From contig JAEYWP010000027.1 in the NCBI GenBank assembly GCA_023428905.1, positions 13,076 to 77,075 of the forward strand: DNA of 64,000 nucleotides, in the 5' to 3' direction. Below the pieces are notes generated by a model, which was given only the letters and a program-made list of their open reading frames with translations, was not told the origin of the DNA and did not search any database. The first letter of the stretch is position 1, and every line of letters starts with the position of its first letter. This stretch comes from Verrucomicrobiota bacterium (GTDB taxonomy: Bacteria; Verrucomicrobiota; Verrucomicrobiia; Opitutales; Opitutaceae). Shown here piece after piece: positions 1 to 7,557 of this stretch. A program made the position numbers and the translations under genes.

Positions 1-29
1 GTCGGTCGGAGCATGGGAAAGGACGGTGT

Positions 30-1235
30 TCACTCGATCGCGGTGGGAGAGCGGCGGGAAAGATCGGCGAAACGCACCCGCAGGGAGTCCGCGACGGGCC
101 TGCCGCCGTCCAGGGCGGGGTAAAAACGGAACGCCCTAATGGCCGTCAAAGCCTCGGTACTGAGCGGCCCGAATTCGTTGTCCTCGGGGCGAACATCGGT
201 GACCCGCCCGTCCTGGTCGATCCCGAGCAACAGCACGCGGCGCAGGTCGTTCGGTGGAATCTGCTCCCGTTGGGCCTTCGGGATTGTCGTCCAGAGAGGC
301 TTGGGTGGCAGCGTCTTGCCCCGGTTCTCGTTTTCGTATCCGGCGCGCAGGTACAGGTGGGCATCGTCAGTGCTCAGGACCATGTGCTTTTCGGAGGTGT
401 TGGTGGCCAGTTCGCGCGTGCCGGAGTAGAGGTGGAGACGATAGGTTTGGAGGGTGTACCCGGGGGGGAAGCCGCCTTTGAAGACCCTCACCTTGCGCGG
501 AACCGGGGTCAGTTCGTCGAGGGCCTGGGCATAAATCCAGTGAAACGTCTGGCCCGGTTTCGAAGGATCCAGGAAGTCAGCGATGATGACAAAGTAGGGT
601 TCGGCCACCTTCATCGGGGCGGAGACCTCGAAGGTCAGGTCGATCGCATCGAAGAGCTCATCCGCGAGTTCGCTGTACATCTCGGACATGTGGAAATCGG
701 CATGGCCACCCGGGTCGGTGGCGAAGGCCTTATCCATCTCGCCCAGGGCGGCGGTAAGCTTCGGCGTGTCGTCCGGCTGGCCAATGCCACCGACGCCTCG
801 GGCGGCCATGCTCATCGCGATCTGGATCACCTTCTGTTCCGCCTGCGCGCGGATCATATCCTGGTTCATCTTCACATCGACCATCGAGTCGAACCACTTC
901 CTCCGGGGATCGGCGGCGGGCGTGTAGGTGCGTTCGGCCTTGAGGCCGGCGACCGTCGCCAGCACGTCGCTGACCTTCACATCCGTGTCCATGCGGTACG
1001 CCACGGCCTGAGGGTAGGGGACGGGGCGCACCTCCCCGTTTTCCAGGACAAAGACATAGCCCCCCACGACGCGTTGGACGGGAAGGTGCTTTTCTTCCAG
1101 GCGCACGAGGAGATTCAAACCAACAAAGACGTGGTGCTGATCCGCGGCGGGAGGCGGGAGTGTCTCGCCTTCACCGCGGGCGCAGGCTGCCGCAAGGAGA
1201 AGCAGGCCGAGGCTCGTGGACGTGAGTTTTTGCAT
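30..1235 (-). CDS. secreted protein with TonB-like C-terminal domain
   Basis: The protein has 401 residues when started at the ATG that precedes a hydrophobic leader (MQKLTSTSLGLLLLAAAC). The leader ends in a weak lipobox-like LAAAC, so it may be a lipoprotein. The open frame extends about 56 codons further upstream, but that part is proline- and arginine-rich, overlaps the neighbouring gene and looks non-coding. The last 70 or so residues (LLLGIDQDGRVTDVRPED, then ALTAIRAFRFYPALDGGRPV) resemble the TonB C-terminal fold used for contact with outer-membrane proteins. The middle (residues about 30-320) matches no family I can name. It lies 62 bp downstream of another TonB-family gene on the same strand, so the two probably form an operon. 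The role in envelope energy transduction is inferred. Confidence 0.7.
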   Translation of the reverse strand: MQKLTSTSLGLLLLAAACARGEGETLPPPAADQHHVFVGLNLLVRLEEKHLPVQRVVGGYVFVLENGEVRPVPYPQAVAYRMDTDVKVSDVLATVAGLKAERTYTPAADPRRKWFDSMVDVKMNQDMIRAQAEQKVIQIAMSMAARGVGGIGQPDDTPKLTAALGEMDKAFATDPGGHADFHMSEMYSELADELFDAIDLTFEVSAPMKVAEPYFVIIADFLDPSKPGQTFHWIYAQALDELTPVPRKVRVFKGGFPPGYTLQTYRLHLYSGTRELATNTSEKHMVLSTDDAHLYLRAGYENENRGKTLPPKPLWTTIPKAQREQIPPNDLRRVLLLGIDQDGRVTDVRPEDNEFGPLSTEALTAIRAFRFYPALDGGRPVADSLRVRFADLSRRSPTAIE

Positions 1236-1297
1236 GTGGAGCAGGGGAAAAGCGGGCGGGAAGTCGCGGGGCGGACTGGGAGGCCGGGGGGGACGGC

Positions 1298-2038
1298 TCA
1301 TCGTGCTTCGAAGGGCGTGCCTGCCTGGTAGCGGACGGTGACGGGGAGCTGGACCCAGGACCGCACCGTCTTCCCTTTTCGGATGGCGGGTCTGAATTCC
1401 CAATCCGCGATGGCTTCGAGCAGGAGTTCGTCGTACGCGACGTCCTGCGACGACTGCAGCAGGTGCACGTTCTCCACCTGGCCGTTTTTGTTGACGACAA
1501 ACATCAACATCACCCTGCGATTGGGCACGCGGGCGAGGTGCTCGCGGGTGACATTGGGTTTTTTCCGGTAGACGACCACCGGCCGCTGGTCGACCTCACT
1601 GCGGTCGTAGATGCGATCGACGTCGGCCGTCACCGTTTCGCGCGGGACCAGCGAGGCGGCGGCCAGGTTGAAGCGCGCGGAGATCCCGGGGCGGGCGAGG
1701 GGGGCACTGACGTCGATCGGTCGCACCGGCGCCGGTTCGACCTGGATGCGGACCGCGGCGTCTTGAACGGACTCCAGCGGAAAGTGGAAGGGTGTGCCGA
1801 TCGGCACACTCGCTGCGAGTTCCCGCCGCGGCGGAGGGGGCGGCAGATCGACCGGCGCAACCGCGGCCTCCAAGTCGTCGAACACGGGTGCGCTGTCGGG
1901 CGGCGCAGACTCATGCGATTTCGCGAGTCCAAAAAACAGGCCACCGGCGAGGACGAGGCTGCCCGCAACGCTGGCCACAGCACGGCCGATCGGGGCTGGC
2001 TCCGCCTCGAGCAAAACGGCGGATGAGGACCGTCTCAC
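1298..2038 (-). CDS. TonB family protein
   Basis: A 246-residue protein with a GTG start. It has a short cytoplasmic N-terminus, one transmembrane helix at about residues 16-36 (AVASVAGSLVLAGGLFFGL), and a proline-rich stretch (VDLPPPPPRR) typical of the periplasm-spanning part of TonB. The C-terminal domain contains MLMFVVNKNGQVENVHLL and WEFRPAIRKGKTVRSWVQLPV, characteristic of TonB_C domains. TonB links the inner-membrane proton motive force (ExbB/ExbD) to outer-membrane receptors. No exbB or exbD is present nearby, so this may be one of several specialised TonB paralogues. No strong Shine-Dalgarno sequence is visible before the GTG, so the exact start is less certain than the identity. 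Confidence 0.8.
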   Translation of the reverse strand: MRRSSSAVLLEAEPAPIGRAVASVAGSLVLAGGLFFGLAKSHESAPPDSAPVFDDLEAAVAPVDLPPPPPRRELAASVPIGTPFHFPLESVQDAAVRIQVEPAPVRPIDVSAPLARPGISARFNLAAASLVPRETVTADVDRIYDRSEVDQRPVVVYRKKPNVTREHLARVPNRRVMLMFVVNKNGQVENVHLLQSSQDVAYDELLLEAIADWEFRPAIRKGKTVRSWVQLPVTVRYQAGTPFEAR

Positions 2039-2283
2039 GGACGAAAACGATGAAGGTGAACGCAGAGCACAGCCGGATCGGCCGGGCCCAAGGGGTGGGT
2101 GAGGGAGCGTCCGCTAAAAACAGGGCGGCAAGGGGTCGCTGAACCGCGCTGGAAAGCAGGAAGACTGATCCCGGCCTGTCCTGGAGCCAAGCTCCGAGTC
2201 GCCAGAGCGGGACGGTAGTTCGTCTAATTATCGCACCTGCCAATTCGCCGCCGACGACACGCCGGCCGGAGAGGGAAAAGGCA

Positions 2284-2358
2284 TGGTGCCAGGGGGCGGG
2301 ATTGAACCGCCGACCAAGGGCTTATGAGTCCCCTGCTCTACCACTGAGCTACCCTGGC
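2284..2358 (-). tRNA. tRNA with CAU anticodon (Met elongator or Ile2)
   Basis: Read on the minus strand, a seven-base acceptor stem GCCAGGG pairs with CCCUGGC, followed by A and an encoded CCA. The D-arm (GCUCAGUGGUAGAGC), the T-arm (GGCGG UUCAAUC CCGCC) and the anticodon loop CUCAUAA are all present. A CAU anticodon can mean elongator Met, or Ile decoding AUA after lysidine modification by TilS. It is not initiator tRNA: the acceptor stem has a paired first base and the anticodon stem lacks the GGG/CCC signature. The stretch GACUCAUAAnnnCUUGGUCG resembles tRNA-Ile2, but sequence by eye does not settle the identity. Confidence 0.9.
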
Positions 2359-2484
2359 AAAAGCCACTGCGCTGCTGTAACTTACGTTACTGCAGCACTT
2401 CTCTCGTCGACGTTTTATCAAGCGGTTTTATCAAACGAGAGAGGGCGACGGTGTACGATCCCTCGCAAATTTCCAGAAGATTTT

Positions 2485-3798
2485 TCAGCCACCCCCGGCA
2501 GGGTGCCCGGCGACCGTTTCAGTCCTGGTGGCATGCGACGCACCGCGGCGTTGTTCGCCGACAAACGCCTCGAGCTCTGCAATCGCCCGCGCGGGTCCGT
2601 TTTCCCGGGCGAGCTGGTCGCGGCAGCGGCGGGCCTGCTCGGCGTAGGCCGGGCTGCTGAGGATGCGCTGCACCGCTCCCGGGAGTTGTTCGGGCCAGCG
2701 TTTGCGGCTGATCCGGAAGCCGCAGCCCAGGCGCTCCACTTCCTTCCCGAAAAAGGTCTGATCTCCAATGTGGGGAACGACGATCTGCGGCACCCCGGCG
2801 TGGAGGACACTCGCGGTGGTGCCGGCCCCGCCGTGGTGGATGACGACGGAGGCATGGCGAAACAGCTGGTCGTGCGAAACCTTTCCCAGCACCCGCACGT
2901 GGGTCTCGTCACCCAACGCGGGAAATTGGGCCCAGCCCCGCTGCACGATGATCTTCCGATGGCTGGGCCAGGCGCGGATGAAACGCTCCATCGCCTCACC
3001 CGGTTGCTCATAGACCATGCTTCCGAAGGTCAGCACAGGAACCTGTTCCCCCGCACAAAACGCGGTCAGGCTTTCCTCCAAAGCGGGGTCTTCCCGGGGT
3101 TGCCAGCGGCAATAGCCGGTGAAGCGAAACCTCGGGTCGATCTGCGCGCCGGGCGGACGCATCAAAGCCTCGGATACACCGACAATCACACGCTCGGCCG
3201 GAGCGGAAAAGAAGTGCCGGACCCTCGGCAGGCGCGCTGCCCGCAACTCCGCACGGGTGGCGTTGTTGATCACGCGGTCGACGAGCGCATTGCCGACTTT
3301 CCAAAGCCACCGGTTCCACGCCCGCCGGGCGCCGACCGGCAACCACTGCGGAGAGGGAATGTCCTCCGGCGGATAATCGGGCGAGGGGAGCACGTGCGGG
3401 GCAAACGCGAAGGTGGCAAAGGGCACGCCGCGGCGCTCGGCGATCCCTTTGTTCATCGGGAAAAGGTACGACGACACCAGGAGGTCCGCGTCCGCCAGGG
3501 CGGCGTCCATGCGTGAAATCATGTCGGGAATGTGCGCTTTGGCGCCGACGTAGATCTCCCGCAGTTGGTAGATTGGCGTACGGATTTTTTGGAGCCGTCC
3601 CATCCAGTAGCTGAGGTCCGCCTGCTCCCAGTTGGGGCACAGGGGATAAAACTCCACCCCGGCCGCCTCAATCTCGGCACGGTAGTGCGGGATGGTCGCA
3701 AAGCGTACGGCGTGGCCGGCGTGTTGCATGGCCACGGCCAGGGCGATAATCGGATAAATATCCCCGGTCGATCCGTGCGAGGTGAGTATGACGCGCAT
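2485..3798 (-). CDS. UDP-glycosyltransferase, GT1 (MGT/UGT) family
   Basis: A 437-residue enzyme of the GT-B fold that transfers a sugar from a nucleotide donor to a lipophilic acceptor. The start is the ATG giving MRVILTSHGSTGDIYPIIAL, the standard N-terminal Rossmann strand of this family; upstream in-frame sequence is not protein-like. The C-terminal donor-binding half has LTFGSM, then a PSPG-like box (HHGGAGTTASVLHAGVPQIV) followed by PHIGDQTFFGKEVERLG. The acceptor cannot be told; sterol, hopanoid, carotenoid and macrolide glycosylation all occur in this family. It is a single gene, and the tRNA lies downstream. Confidence 0.85.
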   Translation of the reverse strand: MRVILTSHGSTGDIYPIIALAVAMQHAGHAVRFATIPHYRAEIEAAGVEFYPLCPNWEQADLSYWMGRLQKIRTPIYQLREIYVGAKAHIPDMISRMDAALADADLLVSSYLFPMNKGIAERRGVPFATFAFAPHVLPSPDYPPEDIPSPQWLPVGARRAWNRWLWKVGNALVDRVINNATRAELRAARLPRVRHFFSAPAERVIVGVSEALMRPPGAQIDPRFRFTGYCRWQPREDPALEESLTAFCAGEQVPVLTFGSMVYEQPGEAMERFIRAWPSHRKIIVQRGWAQFPALGDETHVRVLGKVSHDQLFRHASVVIHHGGAGTTASVLHAGVPQIVVPHIGDQTFFGKEVERLGCGFRISRKRWPEQLPGAVQRILSSPAYAEQARRCRDQLARENGPARAIAELEAFVGEQRRGASHATRTETVAGHPAGGG

Positions 3799-4027
3799 GC
3801 GATGGCAAAGGTGAGAGGACCTCACGTCCCCGGGCGAGAGAGGTGCCGCAACGATTGAGCAACTTCGTGGGCTATCTACCCCATCTGGAACCGTTGGTTC
3901 GGAGCGGCCGCGCATTTCTTTCCCGTGCCCATGGATATCTCGGCGCCTATGGGAGGCGTGGAAAAAGGGCTTGCTAGTGCAAACATACGACAATAGCCAC
4001 CTAGGCGTAACTACCCAGTCCCTGCGC

Positions 4028-4288
4028 ATGCGCCGTCTCCTCCTCCTCATCTCCCTGGCCGCTCTTCTGGCACCCGCCGCCCCCTTGAGGGATGATGCGC
4101 GCGTTGCGGTGGTACGTGCGCCTGCGCTCGGCCTCCAGCTGGCAGTGCAGGATGACGACGTCGCCCAGGCGCAGCAGATGTTGTCCAAGCGGCGGGAATG
4201 GACGAGGCCTGCGCCGCGCGTGTGGTCCTCCCGCCATGACGTGCGTTGGTCGGCGCGCTGGCAGGCCGCTCCGCGTTACGCGGTCTGA
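4028..4288 (+). CDS. small putative secreted protein, unrecognised
   Basis: An 86-residue frame between two minus-strand genes. It begins MRRLLLLISLAALLAPAAPL, a convincing Sec signal peptide, and continues as an arginine-, glutamine- and alanine-rich mature part of about 66 residues with no family I recognise. Third codon positions are GC-rich, as in neighbouring genes. A competing minus-strand frame in the same DNA lacks any such feature. No clear Shine-Dalgarno sequence is present. I consider it possible but unproven. Confidence 0.4.
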   Translation: MRRLLLLISLAALLAPAAPLRDDARVAVVRAPALGLQLAVQDDDVAQAQQMLSKRREWTRPAPRVWSSRHDVRWSARWQAAPRYAV

Positions 4289-4325
4289 CGCGCCTGGCGC
4301 CGGTCATCCGACGGCGGCGCGTCGG

Positions 4326-4649
4326 TCACCAGGAGGTGTCGCTCAGCAGCGCCCGGAGCTCCTTTTCCGGGTCTTCGTGCTCCTGCTCCACGGCGAGCTT
4401 GAGCGCCTCCTGAAGTATCACACGAGCCTCGGTTTTTCTCCCCAGCTGCAGGTACAGTTTGCCCAGAAGGATGCGCGGCATCATCCAGTCCGCCTTCTTC
4501 TTCACGCAGTAGGCGTAGTGCTCAACCGCGTCGGTGAAGCGCAACTCAGCCTCCAGTGCCTGGGCCAGGCTGAAGCGGAAAAGTTCGTTCTCGGGTTGCT
4601 TCGCCACCAGGGAGGCGAAGGTGTCGGATCGGCGCGCGGGTGTGGTCAC
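4326..4649 (-). CDS. small TPR-type protein
   Basis: A 107-residue, mostly helical protein. Residues about 20-90 look like two tetratricopeptide repeats (FRFSLAQALEAELRFTDAVEHY, then PRILLGKLYLQLGRKTEARVILQEAL split over two motifs), a scaffold for protein-protein contact. Its ATG overlaps the stop of the upstream PP2C phosphatase in an ATGA arrangement, implying translational coupling and a joint function, perhaps as a phosphatase partner. It is the last gene of a minus-strand run helicase - PP2C - TPR. Confidence 0.75.
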   Translation of the reverse strand: MTTPARRSDTFASLVAKQPENELFRFSLAQALEAELRFTDAVEHYAYCVKKKADWMMPRILLGKLYLQLGRKTEARVILQEALKLAVEQEHEDPEKELRALLSDTSW

Positions 4650-5362
4650 GGGACGGAGTCCACAATCACCAGGACGGCGGTGGAATTGTCGAGCCCGCCG
4701 CGAAGGTTGGCGGTGTCGATCAGGTCGCGCAGGATTTCCCGGGGGTCGCGGTCCGACATCAGGGCCTGCCCGAGCTCGTCGTCGCGAATCATGCGCGTCA
4801 CGCCATCACTGCAAAAAAGGTAGCGGTCGTGGTCGCGCACCGGGCGGATCAGAAGGTCCACATCCAGGGGCGTGTTCTGCCCAATGCAGCGGGTGAGGGC
4901 GTTCCGGTGCTGCTCATTGACCCAGATCAGTTCCCCTTTGGCGCGCCGCGCCCGGGCTTCGTTCTCCACCGAGTGGTCCATGGTCAGGCAGTCCACCTGG
5001 CCATCGCGCGCGGCGTAGCACCGGGAGTCGCCCACATGTGCGAGGTGCAGATGCCCGCGCCGGAACAGCCCCCAGGTGAGGGTGGTTCCAATTCCAAAGT
5101 GCGGGCTGCACCGATAGCCGAGCTGGGCAACGGCATGGTTTGCCTCTTTTGAGATCTGGACGAGGTCCGGTTCTCCAGAAGCGTGCTTGACGCCATGATG
5201 CACCACCTCGATCGCGCATTGCGCCGCTTCGGCACCTCCCGGCAGACCGCCGACGCCATCCGCAACACCATAGAGGTGAAGCATTTCGTCGCGCAGTAGC
5301 CGGTCCTCGTTGGTGCGTCGGATTTTTCCTATGTCGCTGAGGGCGGCGCTGCGAATCTGCAT
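4646..5362 (-). CDS. PP2C-family protein serine/threonine phosphatase
   Basis: A 238-residue stand-alone PPM phosphatase that removes phosphate from Ser/Thr residues with two metal ions. The metal-binding and core motifs are present in order: SDIGKIRRTNEDR (D20), YGVADGVGGLPGGAEAA (D35), GIGTTLTWGL, LAHVGDSRCYAARDG, YLFCSDGVTRMI and GGLDNSTAVLVIV. The start is the ATG giving MQIRSAALSDIGK, placing the first motif at the N-terminus as in PrpC/Stp; upstream frame sequence overlaps the helicase stop. Bacterial members usually oppose Hanks-type kinases; such a kinase lies about 45 kb away in this window, but no direct link is shown. Confidence 0.9.
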   Translation of the reverse strand: MQIRSAALSDIGKIRRTNEDRLLRDEMLHLYGVADGVGGLPGGAEAAQCAIEVVHHGVKHASGEPDLVQISKEANHAVAQLGYRCSPHFGIGTTLTWGLFRRGHLHLAHVGDSRCYAARDGQVDCLTMDHSVENEARARRAKGELIWVNEQHRNALTRCIGQNTPLDVDLLIRPVRDHDRYLFCSDGVTRMIRDDELGQALMSDRDPREILRDLIDTANLRGGLDNSTAVLVIVDSVP

Positions 5363-5402
5363 GGTATGTGCAACAGGGAGTGGAACTTGGTCTCGCGCGA
5401 AC

Positions 5403-7472
5403 TCAAGCAAAAGGGTGGAAGCACCGGTCGCGGTTTTCGCGCGTAAGTCGTTCGAAGTGCGGGTGGGGCAGGCACTCAATGAATTGGCGTCCGTAGGGCT
5501 TGGCAAGGACCCTTGAGTCCAGAACGGTGATCAGCCCGCGGTCACTGGCCGTGCGGATCAGTCGGCCCACACCCTGGCGGAATTTGATCAAGGCGTCGGG
5601 CAGGGTGAGCTCTGCGAAGGGATTTCCGCCGCGATCGCGGATCCACTCGGTCCGCGCTTCGAGGATGGGGTGGGTGGGAACTTCGAAGGGCAGGCGAGTC
5701 AGGATGACCTGGGCAAGAGCCTCTCCCGGTACATCGATCCCCGTCCAGAAACTCTCCGTCCCGAACAGCACGGCATTTCGGAGTTCTCGCATCTGCCGCG
5801 CGAGCTCGGTGCGAGAAATCCCCGGGCCCTGCATGAGAAACGGGCGTCCTTCGGCCTGCAGCACGGGTTCCACCGCTTGGGCGACGGCTCGCATATCGTG
5901 GTAACTGGTGAAGAGGACCAGCGACCCTCCGCGCACGCGGGTGGTGCAGAAACCGACGTAATCGGAGAGGACCTCGATGGAGAGGCGCGCCTCCTTTGGG
6001 GTCGGCAGGGGCACATCCGCGGCGATGTACACGCGCATGTTGCGCTCGAAATCGAAGGGAGAACGCACGATGCGGGCGCGCACGGCCTCCGCCCCGATCC
6101 GCGCCTGAAAGGGCTCGATCTGACCGCCCATGGCCAGAGTCGCACTGGTGAACAGGACGGAGGTACTCTTCTCCAGGAGCGCTTCCCTGAGATAAGGGGC
6201 AACGTCAATGGGTGCGCTGCGCAGGGTGACGATGGTCTGGCGTTTGCCAGACCGCTCCGCCCAATACACCGATTTCTCGTCCGCCAGATTCAGGAATTGC
6301 CGCAGGGTTGTCTGGTAGGTCTTGAGGCGGCCAACCTGCTCCAGGAGCTCCTCGCGCTCGCGCCCCTCGTCGAGACGGTCGGCCAGCGTACGCACTGCCT
6401 TGATCAAGGCCAGCAGGGGGCCATCGAGCCAGGGTTCGGCCACTCCCTCGTTCCGCACGCGCACCACCGGGTGCTTGTCGAGCACGCGCTCGGCGATGAA
6501 AGAGAAAAACTGCACCGAAGCTTCCAGGGCGTCGACGACCAGCTGGCGCTCGATCGGTGAGCCGTATTTTTGAAGAAGTCCGCGTTTGGTCTTTGGGTTG
6601 TAGAGGTATTTCAGCAGGCGCTCCGTACCATAACTGCTGAGCCGGATGCCAAAGTGCTCGGTCGCGACTTCGGGCACGGTGTGCGCCTCGTCCAGGACGA
6701 CGAAATCATCGGGGAAAAGCACCCCGCGGGAGCCGCCTTTCTCCGCCGCTCCCCCGGCATTGAGGTGGGTGAAGAGAAGGGAGTGATTGACAATGATGAC
6801 GTGGGCCTGTCGCAGGCGCGCGCGCGCCTTCTGATAGAAGCAGGTGTCGCAATTGCAGTACTTGCGCGAGCAGCCCGAGGAGTCCGCGTTTACCAGCTCC
6901 CAGACGTCGGGCGACACAGGCGGTGAGAGCTCGTGGCGCAAGCCGTCGCGCGAGGTGCCGGCCCAATCCGCGATCCGCTGCAGCTCGCTGTGTTCAGCGG
7001 TGGGAAACAGCTCGTGTTTGTCCCGCAGGGCATTGGCCAGCCGGGTGGTGCACAGGTAGTTCGCCTTTCCCACCAGCACGGCGCTCTTGAAATTTGAATA
7101 CGCCTTGAGTTCGGGGCTGGCGCCGAAGACGCGGCGGCAAAGGGGCAGGTCCTTGGTGTCGATCTGCTCCTGCAGGGCGATGGTGTGGGTGGATACAACC
7201 AGCTGTCGCGCCTGGTCGACGGCGTGGATCACTCCCGGCAGCAGGTAGGCGAGGGATTTTCCGACTCCGGTGCCGGCCTCGAACAGCAGGCAGCTGTCGT
7301 CCTTCATCGCCGCCGCCACCGCGCGCGCCATCTGCTCCTGCTCGGGACGGTGTTCGAGTTGCAGCCGTTCGTGCAGCCACCCTCCCTCGGCAAACAGCTC
7401 CCCGGCGAACTCGCTCGCCCGCGAGTGCGGCGGCGCAGGGGCGGCGGAAGTGTCGTCGTTGAGTCCGATCAT
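5403..7472 (-). CDS. dinG: DinG/XPD-family ATP-dependent DNA helicase
   Basis: A 689-residue superfamily 2 helicase. Walker A is EAGTGVGKS (65-73) and Walker B is the DEAH box in VVLDEAHTVPEVATEHFG. Between them are cysteines (YLC, then SRKYCNCDTCFYQKAR) that fit the four-Cys iron-sulfur cluster of DinG/XPD helicases. C-terminal motifs include TSATL, the LFTSYHDM strand, FGTESFWTGIDVPGEAL and QGVGRLIRT. DinG unwinds 5'-3' and resolves R-loops and forks. No exonuclease domain is fused, unlike in Firmicutes. The start is MIGLNDDTS; longer versions run into the divergent ATPase gene. It is 40 bp upstream of the PP2C gene on the same strand. The symbol reflects family membership; YoaA is a close alternative. 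Confidence 0.85.
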   Translation of the reverse strand: MIGLNDDTSAAPAPPHSRASEFAGELFAEGGWLHERLQLEHRPEQEQMARAVAAAMKDDSCLLFEAGTGVGKSLAYLLPGVIHAVDQARQLVVSTHTIALQEQIDTKDLPLCRRVFGASPELKAYSNFKSAVLVGKANYLCTTRLANALRDKHELFPTAEHSELQRIADWAGTSRDGLRHELSPPVSPDVWELVNADSSGCSRKYCNCDTCFYQKARARLRQAHVIIVNHSLLFTHLNAGGAAEKGGSRGVLFPDDFVVLDEAHTVPEVATEHFGIRLSSYGTERLLKYLYNPKTKRGLLQKYGSPIERQLVVDALEASVQFFSFIAERVLDKHPVVRVRNEGVAEPWLDGPLLALIKAVRTLADRLDEGREREELLEQVGRLKTYQTTLRQFLNLADEKSVYWAERSGKRQTIVTLRSAPIDVAPYLREALLEKSTSVLFTSATLAMGGQIEPFQARIGAEAVRARIVRSPFDFERNMRVYIAADVPLPTPKEARLSIEVLSDYVGFCTTRVRGGSLVLFTSYHDMRAVAQAVEPVLQAEGRPFLMQGPGISRTELARQMRELRNAVLFGTESFWTGIDVPGEALAQVILTRLPFEVPTHPILEARTEWIRDRGGNPFAELTLPDALIKFRQGVGRLIRTASDRGLITVLDSRVLAKPYGRQFIECLPHPHFERLTRENRDRCFHPFA

Positions 7473-7557
7473 CGCGGGGAGAAAGCAACCATCCGGGCCG
7501 CCAGCGGCAGCGCAATTGATATTTGCGCGACCTACGGCCGCTGGCATCGTCGGACCC

